Assembly (NCBI GenBank): GCA_964244295.1
Contig: CAXTIG010000055.1
Span: 1-40,016, forward strand
Direction of reading: 5' to 3'
Origin: JAJAZB01 sp964244295
Lineage (GTDB): Bacteria > Bacteroidota > Bacteroidia > Cytophagales > Spirosomataceae
DNA length: 40,016 nucleotides
The position numbers were made by a program, and so were the translations under genes. Within the stretch, counting starts at the first letter, position 1. Each line of letters starts with the position of its first letter. Of the stretch, positions 31,014 to 38,305 are shown piece by piece. The notes under the pieces are model-generated. The model was not told the origin of the DNA and searched no databases. It saw only the letters and a program-made list of their open reading frames with translations.

Positions 31014-31715
31014 ATGAAAATTCTTTTGGTGGAAGACGAACCCACGCTGCTGGCGGCCATGCGGCACTTTCTGGAAGTGGAGAAGTACGTGGTTACGACG
31101 GCGGCCACCTACGCCACCGCGAGCCGGGCTATTCATGATTACGACTACGATTGCATCGTGGTGGACATCGGTCTGCCCGATGGCAACGGACTGAATCTGA
31201 TTCGGGAAGTCAAGGCGACTCGAAAGCCCGCCGATGCCTTCGCCGGAGCGCCCGGACTCATCATTATTTCGGCGAAGGACTCGCTGGACGACAAACTGCG
31301 GGGACTGGAACTGGGGTCGGACGATTACCTGACGAAGCCCTTCCACCTGCCCGAACTCAACGCCCGCATTAAATCCGTCCTGCGACGACGCTTTTTTGGG
31401 GGCAGTACCCTGATCCAGTTTGGCTGCCTTGTGGTGGATTCGCTGGCGCATCAGGTACGCGTGAACGGCCAGGTGATTGAGTTGACCGAAAAAGAATACC
31501 ACCTGCTGCTGTTTTTCCTGGCGAATCCGAATCGGTTATTGACCAAAGCCGCCATTGCCGAGTACGTTTGGGGCGACCACATGGACGGGGCGAATTCCCA
31601 CGATTTTCTGTACACGCACATCAAAAACCTGCGCCGGAAACTGATGAACAACGGTTGCCCGGATTACATCAAAACCCGGTACGGAGCGGGGTACCTGTTT
31701 TCCCAAACGCCATGA
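31014..31715 (+). CDS. OmpR/PhoB family response regulator
   Basis: A 233-residue regulator. The receiver (1-122) has acidic residues Glu7-Asp8 (VEDEP), phosphoacceptor Asp51 in CIVVDIGLPDGNGL, Ser in IIISAKD, and Lys in DYLTKPFHLPEL. A short linker precedes the winged-helix Trans_reg_C domain (about 135-230) with LTEKEYHLLLFFLANPNRLLTKAAIAEYVWGD, HIKNLRRKL and TRYGAGYLF. Its stop overlaps the sensor kinase start by 4 bp (ATGA at 31712), so the pair is co-translated. A TATCCTTG near-consensus -7 box lies at 30990-30997. The kind of pair, its position beside an outer-membrane receptor, a PepSY-like protein and a P-type ATPase remnant, fits envelope- or metal-responsive control, which is an inference. 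Confidence 0.95.
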   Translation: MKILLVEDEPTLLAAMRHFLEVEKYVVTTAATYATASRAIHDYDYDCIVVDIGLPDGNGLNLIREVKATRKPADAFAGAPGLIIISAKDSLDDKLRGLELGSDDYLTKPFHLPELNARIKSVLRRRFFGGSTLIQFGCLVVDSLAHQVRVNGQVIELTEKEYHLLLFFLANPNRLLTKAAIAEYVWGDHMDGANSHDFLYTHIKNLRRKLMNNGCPDYIKTRYGAGYLFSQTP

Positions 31716-32965
31716 GCCTGCTGCGCAAAACCCTGCTCTACTTGTTGCTGGCCTCGGTTCCGGTGGTGATTGGTGGGGGCTGGCTGTTCCACACGATTAT
31801 TTACCGGGGAATTCAGTACGAAATCGACGAACAGTTGAGTAGCGACCTGGCCTTCGTCCGTCGGCAATTGGCGGAGGGTCAAACCCTCACGGGGCGCTAC
31901 CCGCTCAACAATCCGGCCGTCGAGCAGCTACCGGCGACCCCTCCCCTGGAACCGGTGTTTTCGGATACCCTGGAATTCGACTGGCGCGAGAATCAGCCGG
32001 TTCCGGTGCGTCGGCTCACGACCACCGTGTCGGCGCGGGGGCAGAGCTACCGGGTGGTGGTTAAACAGGCGATGGGCGAGTTTTACGAAATCGCCCGCTT
32101 TCTTTCCTGGTTCGTGACGGGGGGCTTCGTCGTGCTGCTGGGCCTGTTGGTGCTGCTCAACGGCTGGGTGTCGCGCCGGTTGTGGAAACCTTTTTACCGC
32201 CTCAGCGACGCGTTGCGGAACTATCGGTTAGACGCCCCAACGCCGCCCACTTTTCCCGGTAGCACCATTGCCGAGTTCAACGCGGTCAGTACCGCGCTCA
32301 ACGAAATGAGCCAAAACCTGCACCGGCAGTACCGCGCCCAGAAAGAATTTACCGACCACGCCGCCCACGAAATGCAGACCCCGCTGGCCTCGGTGATGGC
32401 GCAGTTGGATAGCCTGCTGGGCACCGAACCGCTCAGCAGCGAGCAGGTTGCCCTGATGGAACAGGCGCAGCGTGCCGTTCGTCGGTCGGCCAACCTCAAC
32501 AAAGGACTGTTGTTGCTGACCAAGATTGAAAACCGGCAGTACGCCGAGCGGGAGGAGGTGGACGTAACCGCTTTGATTTCAGGTAAACTGGAGGCCCTCG
32601 CCGATTGGATCGAGCACAAACGCCTGCGGGTCAGTACCGAGTTAAGCGCCTCCGTTCGGGTCCCGATGAACCCGCACTTAGCGGATATTTTAGTAACCAA
32701 CCTACTCACCAACGCGATTCGGCACAGCGAGGAGGGCGGCCAGATGCGGCTTTGGTTGTCGGGAAAAACGCTTGAATTGACCAACTCCGGCCCCGCGCCG
32801 ACCGTACCCGTCGAAACCCTCTGGGAGCGCTTTCGGAAATCCCGGCCCGACTCGGATTCGCCGGGGCTGGGGTTGGCGCTGGTGCGCGAAATTGCCCAGA
32901 CCTACGGGTTTACGTCCCACTACGGGTACGCCGACGGCTGGCACCGGCTGAAAATTGGTTTTTGA
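31712..32965 (+). CDS. Membrane sensor histidine kinase (HisKA/HATPase), partner of the OmpR-type regulator
   Basis: A 417-residue kinase with two transmembrane helices (about 7-30 and 132-152) enclosing a ~100-residue periplasmic sensor. A HAMP-like segment (about 155-205; RLWKPFYRLSDALRNY, STIAEFNAVSTALNEMSQNL) follows. HisKA has phosphoacceptor His219 in EFTDHAAHEMQTPLASVMAQLD. HATPase has the N box TNLLTNAIRHSEEGG and PGLGLALVREIAQTYG; the G1 box is compact (LELTNSGPAP), as in many Bacteroidota kinases of this subtype. The frame is open back to 31568 inside the regulator gene. The ATG at 31712 gives the TM start and the typical 4-bp overlap. About 105 bp downstream lies the PepSY-like gene, a plausible target or operon partner. 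Confidence 0.94.
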   Translation: MSLLRKTLLYLLLASVPVVIGGGWLFHTIIYRGIQYEIDEQLSSDLAFVRRQLAEGQTLTGRYPLNNPAVEQLPATPPLEPVFSDTLEFDWRENQPVPVRRLTTTVSARGQSYRVVVKQAMGEFYEIARFLSWFVTGGFVVLLGLLVLLNGWVSRRLWKPFYRLSDALRNYRLDAPTPPTFPGSTIAEFNAVSTALNEMSQNLHRQYRAQKEFTDHAAHEMQTPLASVMAQLDSLLGTEPLSSEQVALMEQAQRAVRRSANLNKGLLLLTKIENRQYAEREEVDVTALISGKLEALADWIEHKRLRVSTELSASVRVPMNPHLADILVTNLLTNAIRHSEEGGQMRLWLSGKTLELTNSGPAPTVPVETLWERFRKSRPDSDSPGLGLALVREIAQTYGFTSHYGYADGWHRLKIGF

Positions 32966-33069
32966 CTAGTTGGCTTCAGATTTTCTTCATAATCCAGTCG
33001 TAGTGTTGTGTTGAAAATCGGCAGCGTCGTTTTCCCCGCAATCGCTCCTCACCGATTCAAAAATTAATC

Positions 33070-33480
33070 ATGAAAAAAACGGTATTTTTCGTCGCTGCGG
33101 CCCTGCTGGCCGCTCCTGCCTTCGCCCAAAAAGGGGCCATTCCTGTCGTCGTGAAGACCGAATTTGCCAAAAAATACCCCAGTGCCCGGAAGGTAAAATG
33201 GGTAAAAGAAGACGCCAACTTTGAAGCCGATTTTCGGATCGGAAAGGACGAAATGTCGGCCGTTTTCGACTCGAAAGGTGCCCAACTGGAATCCGAAAAA
33301 GAGATTCAGGCCAGTCAATTGCCTCCCTCGGTGCAGGCTTTCATGAAAAAAGCAGGAAAAAAAATAAAGGAAGCCGCCCAAATTACCAATGCCAGGGGCG
33401 AGGTGTTCTTCGAGGCCGAGGCCGGTGGCAAAGACTATTTTTTCACCGCTCAGGGCCAGCCCGTCGAAAAAACGAACTGA
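33070..33480 (+). CDS. PepSY-like periplasmic protein
   Basis: A 136-residue secreted protein. Signal peptide MKKTVFFVAAALLAAPAFAQ with an AxA cleavage site. The mature domain repeats a PepSY-like pattern: VVVKTEFAKKYPSARKVKWVKEDANFEADFRIGKDEMSAVFDSKGAQLESEKEI, then a second half with LPPSVQAFMKKAGKKIKEAAQITN, FEAEAGGKDYFFTAQGQP. Such PepSY_like (DUF2874-type) proteins in Bacteroidota often sit beside two-component systems and may buffer or inhibit envelope proteases or sense envelope state; the exact role is not known. It follows the OmpR-HisKA pair on the same strand with a 104-bp gap, so it may be a regulated target. Confidence 0.88.
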   Translation: MKKTVFFVAAALLAAPAFAQKGAIPVVVKTEFAKKYPSARKVKWVKEDANFEADFRIGKDEMSAVFDSKGAQLESEKEIQASQLPPSVQAFMKKAGKKIKEAAQITNARGEVFFEAEAGGKDYFFTAQGQPVEKTN

Positions 33481-33484
33481 GTTG

Positions 33485-33556
33485 GTGCGTACCGCTTTCA
33501 TCGCGCTTTGTGGCTGGTGCCTGGTGCCGTCCCCGGCGATGGCTCAGGGTGTTTAA
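33485..33556 (+). pseudogene. Truncated secreted-protein start (signal peptide only)
   Basis: From GTG 33485 the frame reads TAFIALCGWCLVPSPAMAQ, a convincing signal peptide with AxA site, and stops at TAA 33554-33556 after 24 codons including the stop. Nothing recognisable follows in any frame. It begins 5 bp after the PepSY-like stop, so it may be the remaining 5' end of a gene once in that operon, next to the P-type ATPase remnant. Confidence 0.4.
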
Positions 33557-33636
33557 ATCCATGAACTCGGCTCTGGCTTACCCAGCTTGGTCGAGTTGGT
33601 CGATGGCTCCGGAAAGCGGGTCGGCCGTTACTGTTT

Positions 33637-34024
33637 TCATGGTTTTTTTAAACTGAATTTTAGCAACTGCGCATTCAGCGCTATAATCACCGTACTGGCA
33701 CTCATCAGCACCGCCCCCAGCGCCGGGTTGAGCGCGTTGGGGTACAGCACCCCCGCCGCCAGCGGAATGGCGACGACGTTGTAACCCGTGGCTCAAAACA
33801 GGTTCTGAATCATTTTCCGGTACACGGCGATCCCCACGTTGGCCTGGGCCAGGGCGGGGGCGTCGTTCACCCCGTCGCCGGTCACGGCCACGAACTGGCC
33901 TTTGGCCTGCAAGTCCTTCACGACAGCCACTTTCTAGTCGGGCAAAACCTCGGCGCTCGTTTGACGGCCTCGGCTTGCTGGGGGGTCGTCAGGCCGTGCA
34001 GCTCGTAGTGATGCTGGTGTTTCA
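33637..34024 (-). pseudogene. Remnant of a heavy-metal-translocating P-type ATPase
   Basis: On the minus strand an ATG at 34024 starts MKHQHHYELHGLTTPQQAEA, a His-rich start as in copper ATPases. A frame change joins it to AEVLPD-stop-KVAVVKDLQAKGQ, FVAVTGDGVNDAPALAQANVG (the P1B-ATPase hinge motif GDGVND), then directly YRKMIQNLF-stop-ATGYNVVAIPLAAGVLYPNA and the last helix region ending SLKKP. Most of the ~700-residue protein is gone (actuator domain, CPC helix, DKTG phosphorylation site), plus about 40 residues between NVGIA and YRK. The two internal stops fall where Gln (CAG to TAG) and Trp (TGG to TGA) are expected. It is a dead gene. A short 20-codon open frame starts in its stop codon (ATGA). 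It suggests this locus once handled a metal such as copper. Confidence 0.87.
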
Positions 34025-34194
34025 TGGGAAAAGGGAATTTTTGCCGCCGGGCGTCGGTACGCCGAAGGGCACAACTAGTTGTTCCCCGTTTTTCCCCGTT
34101 CAACTAATTCTGTACGTCCTGCCGATAATTCTGTAATCGCAACGGGGCGGGGGTATCGGTTGCCAGGCTGAGTTTTATTCCTTCTTTCCCTTTC

Positions 34195-35343
34195 TCACGG
34201 CTCCACCAGCGGCAAGGTCACGACAAATTCCCCGCCGTCGTCAGTCACGACGGGCGCGGGCTGGCCGAGCATCCGGTACTGGGTCAGGATGTTGCTCAGG
34301 CCCACACCGTTGGAAAGTACCCGCGTTTTTTTGCGTTGCAGGTTGTTGCTCACGACGAGTTGCCCGCCTTCGTCGGTTCGGATTTCGATGCGCAGGGGCT
34401 GGTCGGGCAGCACGACGTTGTGCTTCACCGCGTTTTCCACCAGCAGTTGCAGCGTCAACGGGGGGAGTTGATGCCTTTGGAACCGGTCGCGTACCCGCAG
34501 GTCGAGGTGCAGGCCGAGGCCGTGGCGGGTTTTCAGGAGGTGAAAATACGAGCGGATGAAGTCGAGTTCGGCGGCCAGCGGCGTGAGGGGATGCTCGTTG
34601 GCACGCAATAGGTAGCGATACACACTGGCCAGTTCGTCGAGAAAAGTGCGGGCTTGGGCGGGTTCCTCTTCGATAAGGGCGTCGAGGATGTTGAGCGAAT
34701 TGAACAGAAAATGCGGATTGATTTGCTGTTTGAGCGCTTCCAACTGGCTTTGCAGGGCGGCTTTTTCGAGCGCCGTTTTCTCCCGCTCGGCCCGTTGGAG
34801 CCGGGCGTTCGAGTACTGGGTTTCCCGAACCAGAAAAAATAGTTCGTACAGGCCGTAGAACAGCAAAAAATTAACGGTCGAATTGAGCAGGTTCGTGGCG
34901 AGGTAACTGGTCGTGCTGTTGCGGTTGTTGACCGAAATGGACAACGTGGTTTTAAAACTCTCGAACACCCCCGCCAGCGCGCCGTGCTCGACCCAGAATT
35001 TCAGGACGTGAAATACCGCACTGATCAGGGAGGTCGTGGCGATACCCGCCAGGGAACTAGCGGCGACCCGCCGAAATCCCGGCAGGCGACGTCGCAGTCG
35101 GGTAATCAACAGGCGATTGATTTCCCAGAACGCGAGTACCGCCCCCGAATCGACCGTAAAAGTTGTCCAGGTTTTGGGAGTGACGGGGCTGGTGCTGATG
35201 ACGAAATGCCCCAGGCCGAGCAGCCCAATGAGCAGGCCAACGCCCGTGAGCCGAAGCCAGCGGTCGTTGAGCGGGGTTACGTTGGGAATCGGTTTCAAGG
35301 AGTGGGGTACGTTCGGGGACGAATCCTGGGAGGCGCGACGCAC
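34195..35343 (-). CDS. LytS-type sensor histidine kinase
   Basis: A 382-residue membrane kinase. The N-terminal PLNDRWLRLTGVGLLIGLLGLGHFV is shared with the kinase at 11469. Four hydrophobic segments span about residues 32-52, 64-80, 98-115 and 153-172. A coiled-coil linker (178-205) precedes the phosphoacceptor box QINPHFLFNSLNILDALI (His211), and the HATPase region contains LPPLTLQLLVENAVKHNVVLPDQPLRIEI and SNGVGLSNI. The start is a GTG at 35343; no ATG lies before the first helix, and GTG is the best-placed start. TATTTTTC at 35360-35367 (minus) is a candidate -7 box. It diverges from another LytS-type kinase at 35722 and has no adjacent regulator. Confidence 0.92.
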   Translation of the reverse strand: MRRASQDSSPNVPHSLKPIPNVTPLNDRWLRLTGVGLLIGLLGLGHFVISTSPVTPKTWTTFTVDSGAVLAFWEINRLLITRLRRRLPGFRRVAASSLAGIATTSLISAVFHVLKFWVEHGALAGVFESFKTTLSISVNNRNSTTSYLATNLLNSTVNFLLFYGLYELFFLVRETQYSNARLQRAEREKTALEKAALQSQLEALKQQINPHFLFNSLNILDALIEEEPAQARTFLDELASVYRYLLRANEHPLTPLAAELDFIRSYFHLLKTRHGLGLHLDLRVRDRFQRHQLPPLTLQLLVENAVKHNVVLPDQPLRIEIRTDEGGQLVVSNNLQRKKTRVLSNGVGLSNILTQYRMLGQPAPVVTDDGGEFVVTLPLVEP

Positions 35344-35721
35344 TCCGGGGTTTATCCCCGAAAAATAGCCTTTTTTGGTAAACTAATGGGCAGAAAACGA
35401 CCGGCCCGCCCTGAAACGACACGCGGAAGTGCTCCCCAAAAGCGGCAAGACAACCTTTCACCGCCTTTGCTTCCGCCCTGGTCGGTTTGCTCAACGCTGG
35501 GTTGAGGCCCAACCTTCCCCTGTCCCGCCGGGTATTTAACGGATAATCCCCCGAACCGGAAAAGTCGACGCCGAAGCCGCCCATTTTCCATTCACGAACC
35601 CGCATCCGCCAGCCGCGAGCATTTCTCAACCGCCGTTCCTGCAAGCCCTTGAACAGCCCGTCCGTTTTTTTGTATCTTCGTCGTTAACCCATCCACCCAT
35701 CCTGAACTGCCGCCCCCGCGC
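35344..35721. other. Divergent intergenic region between two LytS-type kinases
   Basis: 378 bp with no convincing gene. It carries candidate promoters in both directions (minus-strand TATTTTTC at 35360-35367; plus-strand TATCTTCG at 35674-35681). No large palindrome is present here, unlike most other gaps. Confidence 0.6.
35650..35681 (+). promoter_or_regulatory. Candidate promoter for the 35722 kinase
   Basis: TTG at 35650-35652 and TATCTTCG at 35674-35681 (one mismatch to TAnnTTTG), spaced 21 bp, about 40 bp before the ATG. Confidence 0.4.
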
Positions 35722-37062
35722 ATGACGTACGAAACCTGGTCTCCACTTTTTCTGGGAATGGTGCTGGCCATGCTGCTAACCAACTCGGTGCAGTGGTTTA
35801 TGTACCGCGAGCGCATTTACGGGTTGTACAGTCTGTACACGCTCACCTGGGCGGTGTACTTCCTCATCAACTACCTCGACCTGCCGCGTAACCTCAGCAA
35901 TTTTCACAAAATGTGGCTCTCGTACACGGGCTACATCCTGTACCTCGAACTGGCCAAACTTTTCCTTACCCTGCGCGAACGGCCCCGGTTTCTGCGCTGG
36001 GTGAGCATCGTGCAATGGCTCTTGCTGGGCTACATCGTGGTGAAAACCTACGTGTACCTCTTCAGCGATTTCTGGCGCTCGCCCTGGCACGAATGGGTGC
36101 TCCAGCCCATGCGCTTCTCGCTGCTGGCGGTGGGCTTTTACATCGTGTACTCGTTCGTCCGTTCCTCCGATGCGGTGGCGCGGTTTTTCGTGGCGGGTAC
36201 CGCCGCGCTGCTGCTCAACCACGCCTGGGCGCTGGTGCTGCTCATTCGCTCGCCCGTACTCGACCAGGATCTGCCGTTCTGGCAACATCCCGACCTGTTC
36301 ATCCAAACCGGCGTGGTACTCGACCTGATTTTTTTCTCGCTGGGTATCTCGTACCGGCACCGGCGTGAGGCCGTGCGGAAGGCGGTGGTGGAAGGCGAAC
36401 TGGCCCGCGAACGCGAGCAGCACCGCCTCCAGCAACTCGAAGGCGAACTGGCCGTGCAGCAACTCCGGCAGGAAAAAACCGAGGCCCAAATGCGGGCCTT
36501 GCAGAGCCAAATCAGCCCGCATTTTTTGTTCAACAGCCTCAATTCTCTTTCCTCACTCATCGGCGACGACCCCGGCAAGGCCGAGCAATTCGTGGATGAA
36601 CTCAGCACCGTGTACCGGTACCTGCTCCAGGCCAGCGAGCGCGAACTGACGACACTGGACCGGGAACTGGCCTTCATCCATTCGTATTTTCACCTGTTGA
36701 AAACCCGCTTCGGCAGCGCCATCCAACTCGACCTGCGGGTAGATCCTCGCTACAATGCCTACCAAATTTGCCCGCTGACGCTGCAACTGCTGGTCGAAAA
36801 CGCGGTGAAGCACAACGTGGTACTGACCGAACAGCCGTTGCGCATCGAAATCGCCACCACGCCCAACGGCGAACTCACCGTGGGCAACAACCTCCAGCGC
36901 AAGCCCAATGGCCGGGTGATTTCCACCGGCAAAGGCTTGCTCAACATCACCGAGAAATACAAACTGCTGCAATGCCCGGGCTTCCGGATTCAGGAAACGG
37001 ACGCCGATTTCCGGGTCATCGTGCCGCTGATTAAGCCGGTAGCGATTGTGGTGGGGGCTTGA
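35722..37062 (+). CDS. 7TM LytS-type sensor histidine kinase, paralogue of the 19659 gene
   Basis: A 446-residue kinase starting MTYETWSPLFLGMVLAMLLTNSVQWFMYRERIYGLYSLY, nearly the same as the kinase at 19659-21137. About seven hydrophobic helices lie before residue 210, then a coiled-coil linker (about 215-260; EGELAREREQHRLQQLEGE). The phosphoacceptor box is QISPHFLFNSLNSLSSLI (His267; Ser replaces the usual Asn before Pro). The HATPase has CPLTLQLLVENAVKHNVVLTEQPLRIEI. It ends shortly after FRVIVPLIKP, without the tail of its paralogue. The ATG at 35722 is supported by the matching N-terminus. It has no adjacent regulator and is divergent from the kinase at 34195. The signal is unknown. 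Confidence 0.94.
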   Translation: MTYETWSPLFLGMVLAMLLTNSVQWFMYRERIYGLYSLYTLTWAVYFLINYLDLPRNLSNFHKMWLSYTGYILYLELAKLFLTLRERPRFLRWVSIVQWLLLGYIVVKTYVYLFSDFWRSPWHEWVLQPMRFSLLAVGFYIVYSFVRSSDAVARFFVAGTAALLLNHAWALVLLIRSPVLDQDLPFWQHPDLFIQTGVVLDLIFFSLGISYRHRREAVRKAVVEGELAREREQHRLQQLEGELAVQQLRQEKTEAQMRALQSQISPHFLFNSLNSLSSLIGDDPGKAEQFVDELSTVYRYLLQASERELTTLDRELAFIHSYFHLLKTRFGSAIQLDLRVDPRYNAYQICPLTLQLLVENAVKHNVVLTEQPLRIEIATTPNGELTVGNNLQRKPNGRVISTGKGLLNITEKYKLLQCPGFRIQETDADFRVIVPLIKPVAIVVGA

Positions 37063-37078
37063 AAAGCGAGCGGAGATT

Positions 37079-37232
37079 CTACGACTCCCCTCCTTGATAA
37101 AGGAGGGGTGCCCCGTAGGGGCGGGACGGTCCGCCGCTGCGGTGGTTCGGCGGCGGATGAGGTTACTTGGCAGGCAACCCAACCACCCCGGCCTTCGGCC
37201 ACCCCTCCTTGAAACAAGGAGGGGAATCGTAG
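37079..37232. repeat. MITE-like element with ~31-bp terminal inverted repeats
   Basis: The left end CTACGACTCCCCTCCTTGAT continues AAAGGAGGGGTG and the right end is its imperfect reverse complement (37200-37232, ending AAGGAGGGGAATCGTAG). Each end is itself a small hairpin (CCCCTCCTTG..AAGGAGGGG). The 154-bp element has no coding capacity. It lies between the kinase stop and the VOC gene and resembles the CCCCTCCTT-type dispersed elements of Bacteroidota. No clear target duplication is visible. Confidence 0.8.
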
Positions 37233-37239
37233 CCGCTAC

Positions 37240-37950
37240 CTAATTTCTTGAAAATCCAACCTCCCCCGCCCACCCCACGGGCAGCGCGTGGAGTTCGTAG
37301 CTACCTACTTCGTGACGGGTACCGCGCCAGTCGCTCAGGAAGCCCACCCGCACGTAGGCCGGGGCGGTGGGTACGTCGGTAAACAGCCAGGGGCGGCCCA
37401 CTTGCGAGAGGATGAACAGCCCGTTGTCGTCGCCCACGGCGCAGAAATCGGGTTGGGGTATCGAGCGAATGAAGGGCGCTAAATCAAAACGTCGGGCCAG
37501 TTGGCTGGTCGTAAAACCCACGTCTTCGGTGGCGATTCCTACCTCGCTCACGCATTGAAACAGGTTCTCTGGCCCCGTGCCCTGGGTGGCGGCGTCGGCG
37601 CCCCGGCGTTCGATGCACTCAAGCAGGTTGCCGTTGGGGTCGAAAAAATACCTGGCTCGGGCCTGCCAGCCGGGAAACTCGGCGATGGAGTAACCGGGAG
37701 CATGGGTATCCAGAAACCGAACCGGCAGCAGCGCCGGGCACGAGGCCACGGCCCCGACGGGCACGTTGAAGGCCAGGTGCAGCGGCGCGGGCGAGTGGGC
37801 GACGACCCGGAACGTGAGGCGAGTCCAGCCCACCTGGAACGTCAACCGGTCGGGCGTGTCGGTGAGGAGTGGCAGGCCCAGCGAGTGGGCGTAAAAAAAG
37901 CGCGTGGCAACGCGGTCGCTGGTGTAGAGTTCAACGTCCAGGAGGTGCAT
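37240..37950 (-). CDS. VOC family (glyoxalase/dioxygenase-fold) protein
   Basis: A 236-residue cytoplasmic protein. The first half follows the VOC pattern: MHLLDVELYTSDRVATRFFYAHSLGLPLL, then DRLTFQVGWTRLTFRVV, HLAFNVPVGAV, and ARYFFDPNGNLLECIERRG, a typical module end with the metal-site Glu. The second half (about 125-236) resembles a degenerate second module (VGIATEDVGFTTSQLARRFDLAPF, DDNGLFILSQVGRPWLF). VOC proteins span lactoylglutathione lyases, ring-cleavage dioxygenases and antibiotic-binding proteins; the substrate cannot be assigned. The frame opens at 37992; the ATG at 37950 is preferred because it starts the first strand. It is on the minus strand, ending 8 bp from the MITE-like repeat. 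Confidence 0.87.
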   Translation of the reverse strand: MHLLDVELYTSDRVATRFFYAHSLGLPLLTDTPDRLTFQVGWTRLTFRVVAHSPAPLHLAFNVPVGAVASCPALLPVRFLDTHAPGYSIAEFPGWQARARYFFDPNGNLLECIERRGADAATQGTGPENLFQCVSEVGIATEDVGFTTSQLARRFDLAPFIRSIPQPDFCAVGDDNGLFILSQVGRPWLFTDVPTAPAYVRVGFLSDWRGTRHEVGSYELHALPVGWAGEVGFSRN

Positions 37951-38301
37951 GATTGGGAGGGGGATGAAGGTTTGCGTTACTCGCAGCCCCACCAGGCTTG
38001 CGGGTGGAGTAGGGGCCGGACGGAATGCCTCCGGCGGGCAGGGCGCGGCTTCAGGGCACGGCTCCAGGTTTTCAAGATGCGTTTCATCGGTTTTTTTTGA
38101 GCGATTGATGCCTCAAAATTCGCGGGTCAAGCGTCGAACTCCGCGCCGGGCTTCGCTCAACCAACCGAAGCAGGCGCTGAACTTGAAAAATTGAGTGATT
38201 GAGTGAGGGAGTGATTGAGTGAGGAGGAAATGCACCGCAGCGGCGGACCGCCTGCCTTTTTTCAATCACTCCCTCACTCAATCACTCCCTCACTCAATTT
38301 T
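37951..38301. other. Intergenic region upstream of the VOC gene
   Basis: 351 bp between the VOC start and the sulfatase stop, both minus-strand genes. No gene seen. The part near the sulfatase is taken up by the palindromic repeat 38183-38305; the rest is unremarkable GC-rich sequence. Confidence 0.6.
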
Positions 38302-38305
38302 TCAA
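38183..38305. repeat. GATTGAGT-type palindromic repeat (copy A) overlapping the sulfatase stop
   Basis: Outer arms TTGAAAAATTGAGTGA and its reverse complement are perfect (16 bp). Inside, runs of GAGTGATT/GAGTGAGG units pair imperfectly. The centre holds GAGGAGGAAATGCACC...CTGCCTTTTTTCA, also present in copy B at 39895-39964. It covers the sulfatase stop codon (38302-38304) and could form its terminator. Confidence 0.85.

Noticed and set aside
38183..38305. CRISPR-like array because of repeated GAGTGATT units
   Set aside because: Units are 8 bp, contiguous, without spacers of regular length, and form a palindrome; no cas genes are present.
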